Source: Bryobacterales bacterium (GTDB taxonomy: Bacteria; Acidobacteriota; Terriglobia; Bryobacterales; Bryobacteraceae). From it: a stretch of 7,475 bases of DNA. The position numbers and the translations under genes are program-made. Of this stretch, positions 4,359-7,475 are shown in pieces; within the stretch, counting starts at the first letter, position 1; each line of letters begins with the position of its first letter. The stretch lies in the NCBI GenBank assembly GCA_009697495.1, contig SHUN01000133.1:1-7475 (forward strand), given 5' to 3'. The notes under the pieces are model-generated. The model did no database searches and was not told the DNA's origin. It worked only from the letters and a program-made list of their open reading frames with translations.

Positions 4359-7300
4359 TCAGTCCCTGGCCATGGCTGTCAGTGCGAGACGGAGACGGCC
4401 GATCTCCGATTTTAGCGACTGGCGCGCGGCGAGGGCGGCGGTCAAATCACCCTCGCGAGCCAGCAGTTCGAGCTTGCTCGCCGCGTCGTAGGCACCTTTG
4501 GCGGCGAAATTCCCGACGGAACCTTTTAAGGTGTGGGCGGCCTCGCGCAGGAGCCCCGCGTCATTGGCGGCGATGGCCTTGCCGATTTTGAGCATCATCC
4601 TGGGACTGCCGGCGAGGAACATCGCGATCAGCTCCCGCAGGAGCTTGCGATTGCCGCCTAAGCGCTCCAGGAGGGCTGGTTCGTCAACGGCTGCCGAACG
4701 GGGTGTTGGCGCGGGGGCGGCGGGTACGCCGGAACGCGGCGCGAGGTTTTCGATGGTGTCGAAGAGTTCCGCGGGTTGGACTGGCTTGGCGACATAGGCG
4801 TCCATACCGGCCTGCAGGCAGCGCTCGCGGTCACCAATCATGGCATGGGCGGTCATGGCGACGATGGGAATGTGGCGACCGGTTCCGCGTTCCTTCTCGC
4901 GGATGGCGGCAGTGGCTTCGAGGCCGCCCAGCTTGGGCATCTGCACGTCCATGAGAATGAGATCGAACACCTTTTCTTCCAGCGCGGCCAGCGCTAGGAG
5001 TCCGTTGGCGGCAACGGAGACTTTGTGACCGCGCTTCTCCAGAAGGCTGACGGCAACCCTTTGGTTGACGGGATGATCCTCGGCGAGGAGAATGCGCAGA
5101 CTCCTTACCGATGACTTGACTGGGGCGGACTTGGCTGCGCCCTTGGCGGGAGCGCGGGAAAACGCGGCGGCGATGGCGTCGAAGAGATCGGATTGTTTGA
5201 CGGGCTTGGTGAGGTAGGCAACGATACCGGACTGGCGGACACGGGGGCCGTCGCCGGGATGGCCGAGGGAGGTGAGCATGATGACGGTGGTCGCGCTCAA
5301 ATGGCGATCCCGCCGCACCTGGGCGGCGAGAGTGAAGCCGTCCATCGCGGGCATTTGGCCGTCGATGAGGGCCAGTTGAAAGGGTTTGGCGTCGTCGGCG
5401 GCGCGGCGGAGCGCGTCCAAGGCGGCGGCGCCGCTGTCAACCAACGTGGGCTTCATCCGCCAGTTCCCGAGAATCTCCTGAAGAATGCGGCAGTTGGTGG
5501 CGTTATCGTCGACGACCAGGACGCGCAAACCACGAAGCACCGCCGGTTTGGCGAGCCGCTTAGACGGCGGAGGGACACTGGGCAAGCCGAAGCGCGCTGT
5601 GAAGTGAAAGCTGCTTCCCTGCCCGACCGCGCTCTCCAGCCAGATTCGTCCGCCCATTAAGTTGACCAGTTGGGAGCAGATGGCGAGGCCCAGCCCGGTG
5701 CCGCCATATTCTCTGGTGGTAGAACTGTCGGCTTGGGAGAAGGCTTCAAAAATGAGTTGTTGTTTCTCGGGGGCGATACCGATTCCGGTGTCGGTGACGA
5801 TGAAGTGCAGTTCGGCTGCGCCGCCAAGGGAGGACAGGACACGCACGTCGACGACGACCTCGCCCCGTTTCGTGAATTTGATGGCATTTCCGGCGAGGTT
5901 GATGATGATTTGACGGAGACGGCCGGGATCTCCGGCGACGAACTCGGGCGTGTCGGGCGGGATGCGGCAGACCAGTTCCAGGTCCTTGCTTTCGGCGCGC
6001 ATGGCGAGGATGCGGAGGGTATCTTCGAGAAGGTCGCGGAGGTTGAATTCGATATGTTCGAGGTCGAGGCGGCGGGCTTCGATTTTGGAGAAATCGAGGA
6101 TGTCTTCGATGAGGCTCAGGAGGAAATCGGCGGATTCTTTAACGGCGGCGAGATACTCACGCTGCTCGGGGCGGAGTTTGGTATCGAGGGCGAGCCCGGT
6201 CATGCCGATGATGGCATTCATGGGGGTGCGAATCTCGTGGCTCATGTTGGCGAGGAATTCGCTTTTGGCCTCGGTGGCGGATTCGGCGCGGCTTTTGGCG
6301 AGTTCCAGTTCCTTGACCAACTGGGCGAGACGGGCGGCGTTTTCCTGCTGGGCCTCTTCGGCGCGCTTGCGGCTGGTGATATCCTTGGCCGCGCAGTAGA
6401 TCAACCCGAAGTCCGTACGCGGGCGCGCCGTCCACAGAAACCAGCGGTAGTCGCCGTCCTTGGTGCGATAGCGATTCTCAAACGAAATGGTGTCGGTGCC
6501 GGTGGCGAGCTTAACGGTTTCGGCGATAGTAGCATCCCGATCAGCGGGGTGAACGAAGTCCAGAAAGGGGCCGGCCATCAACTCCTCGCTGGTGAAGCCG
6601 AGGACCTTTTCCCAGGCGGGGTTGAGGCGCTTAAAGCGGCCGTCGAAGCCGGCAATGCCGAGCATGTCGATAGATAGGCTGAAGAAGCGGTCCAACTCCT
6701 CGGTGGCGCGGTTGCGTTCGGTGACGTCGAGGAGCGCGGAACGAATTCCGAGCACATTGCCGGAGTGATCTTCAATGAGGCGCTCGTGAATTTCGACATC
6801 GAGGGGGTCGCCGCCGGGGCGGACGAACCGCCGTTGAAACGGAGCGATCAAGCCGTCTCCGGCGATTTTTCGGAGCACGGACTGGCGGCTGGATTCCCGT
6901 TCTTCGGGTAGCACAAATTCCCAGGCGTGCTTGCCAATGATCGCCTCCGGCTCCAGCCCCAGGAGGTCGCATTCGGCTCGGTTGACGCGGCGGATGAGTC
7001 CTTCCTGATCGATCTCGTGATAGGCCACGGGGGCTTGGTCAAAGAGAGTGCGAAAGCGGGCTTCGCTGGTGCGCAGCGCCTCCTCCGCCTGGCGGCGCTC
7101 CATGAACTGGCCGATCTGGCTGCCGACGGTGCCAATCATCTTCAGAAGTTCCTCATCCGGCTCGCGGATCTCGCGGCTGAAGAATTCCAAAACGCCGAGC
7201 ACATCGCCTTGGAGGACGATGGGAAAACCAAAAGCGCCGCGCAGGCCCTCCTTGGTTGCCGCCGCTCCGCGGGAAAAGTTCAAGTCCTGGAGTACGTCGG

Positions 7301-7475
7301 GAATCCAGGCCGGTAGGCCGGTTGCCCAGACGCGTCCGGGCAAGCCGATGCCGGGAAGAAACGTGGTCCGCCGGCTGAGAGCATCGAATTCGGCGACTTG
7401 CACTTCCGGGGTGTGCCAGGTATTGACGCACCGTAGGAGATTGGCGGGGCGGTCCACGCACCAGACTGCGCCGCG
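4359..7475 (-). CDS. Hybrid sensor histidine kinase, GAF-PAS-PAS-HisKA-HATPase-REC-REC-HPt (5' end outside window)
   Basis: At least 1038 residues; the frame stays open through the right edge (RGAVWCVDRPANLL precedes the first internal GTG at 7457), so the N-terminus is missing. Counting that GTG as residue 1: GAF domain about 1-120 (FLPGIGLPGRVWATG, 33-47); PAS 1 about 128-250; PAS 2 about 253-365, ending in the PAC-like AAKDITSRKRAEE; a coiled linker; HisKA with phospho-acceptor His407 (SHEIRTPMN); HATPase with Asn524 (GNAIKFT), DTGIGIA (556-562) and GGTGLGL (585-591); receiver 1 with Asp699, Thr729 and Lys751; receiver 2 with Asp837, Thr869 and Lys891; an Ala/Pro linker (about 907-922); and an HPt domain with His975 (AAHTLKGS). 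All phosphotransfer residues are intact. No membrane segment is visible, so it is probably a cytosolic sensor unless one lies upstream. Layout resembles BarA-type phosphorelay kinases; the signal and output regulator are unknown. Confidence 0.95.
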   Translation of the reverse strand, partial: RGAVWCVDRPANLLRCVNTWHTPEVQVAEFDALSRRTTFLPGIGLPGRVWATGLPAWIPDVLQDLNFSRGAAATKEGLRGAFGFPIVLQGDVLGVLEFFSREIREPDEELLKMIGTVGSQIGQFMERRQAEEALRTSEARFRTLFDQAPVAYHEIDQEGLIRRVNRAECDLLGLEPEAIIGKHAWEFVLPEERESSRQSVLRKIAGDGLIAPFQRRFVRPGGDPLDVEIHERLIEDHSGNVLGIRSALLDVTERNRATEELDRFFSLSIDMLGIAGFDGRFKRLNPAWEKVLGFTSEELMAGPFLDFVHPADRDATIAETVKLATGTDTISFENRYRTKDGDYRWFLWTARPRTDFGLIYCAAKDITSRKRAEEAQQENAARLAQLVKELELAKSRAESATEAKSEFLANMSHEIRTPMNAIIGMTGLALDTKLRPEQREYLAAVKESADFLLSLIEDILDFSKIEARRLDLEHIEFNLRDLLEDTLRILAMRAESKDLELVCRIPPDTPEFVAGDPGRLRQIIINLAGNAIKFTKRGEVVVDVRVLSSLGGAAELHFIVTDTGIGIAPEKQQLIFEAFSQADSSTTREYGGTGLGLAICSQLVNLMGGRIWLESAVGQGSSFHFTARFGLPSVPPPSKRLAKPAVLRGLRVLVVDDNATNCRILQEILGNWRMKPTLVDSGAAALDALRRAADDAKPFQLALIDGQMPAMDGFTLAAQVRRDRHLSATTVIMLTSLGHPGDGPRVRQSGIVAYLTKPVKQSDLFDAIAAAFSRAPAKGAAKSAPVKSSVRSLRILLAEDHPVNQRVAVSLLEKRGHKVSVAANGLLALAALEEKVFDLILMDVQMPKLGGLEATAAIREKERGTGRHIPIVAMTAHAMIGDRERCLQAGMDAYVAKPVQPAELFDTIENLAPRSGVPAAPAPTPRSAAVDEPALLERLGGNRKLLRELIAMFLAGSPRMMLKIGKAIAANDAGLLREAAHTLKGSVGNFAAKGAYDAASKLELLAREGDLTAALAARQSLKSEIGRLRLALTAMARD

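Noticed and set aside
5670..6677. Plus-strand open frame of 335 codons inside the kinase region
   Set aside because: Gly/Ala/Glu/Asp-rich product with no recognisable domain, opposite the PAS, HisKA and HATPase motifs of the kinase; a mirror of the kinase codons.

Overview
The window reads as GC-rich bacterial chromosome. The protein style (a WalJ-like hydrolase with an LASSSSGN start, a GAF-PAS-PAS hybrid kinase, a single-domain receiver ending IEPEN, decayed PIN-type toxin DNA) reminds me of Acidobacteriota of the Solibacter/Bryobacter type. That placement is recalled resemblance, not a search result. No rRNA, tRNA, CRISPR array or intact mobile element was seen.

Layout. (1) 19-312, minus strand: a small ribbon-helix-helix DNA-binding protein. 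(2) 313-428: a divergent intergenic region with two short inverted repeats that share CTCTATT. (3) About 429-1199, plus: a WalJ/YycJ-type metallo-beta-lactamase-fold hydrolase whose conserved N-terminus begins upstream of any standard start codon. (4) 1200-1648: no intact gene. The minus strand carries the wreck of a PIN-domain (VapC-like) toxin with a lost active site, an in-frame stop and internal deletions, preceded with TGATG overlap by the tail of what was probably its antitoxin or other partner. (5) 1649-2959, plus: adenylosuccinate lyase (purB), overlapping by ATGA (6) 2956-3588, plus: a class I SAM-dependent O-methyltransferase. (7) 3589-3810: an intergenic region, AT-rich for this window, with several inverted repeats. 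(8) 3811-4254, plus: a stand-alone receiver protein with Glu in place of the conserved Lys. (9) 4255-4358: a convergent intergenic region with small hairpins. (10) 4359-7475, minus: a large hybrid sensor histidine kinase (GAF-PAS-PAS-HisKA-HATPase-REC-REC-HPt), cut by the right edge of the window.

How they work together. purB and the methyltransferase are almost certainly co-transcribed and translationally coupled. The kinase holds every domain of a His-Asp-His phosphorelay except an output regulator. The neighbouring receiver is convergent, so it is not in the same operon, and it has an atypical active site; it could be a target or sink but nothing in the sequence proves that. The least ordinary parts of the window are the toxin-antitoxin graveyard antisense to the false N-terminal extension of purB, the missing start codon of the hydrolase, and the Lys-to-Glu receiver.
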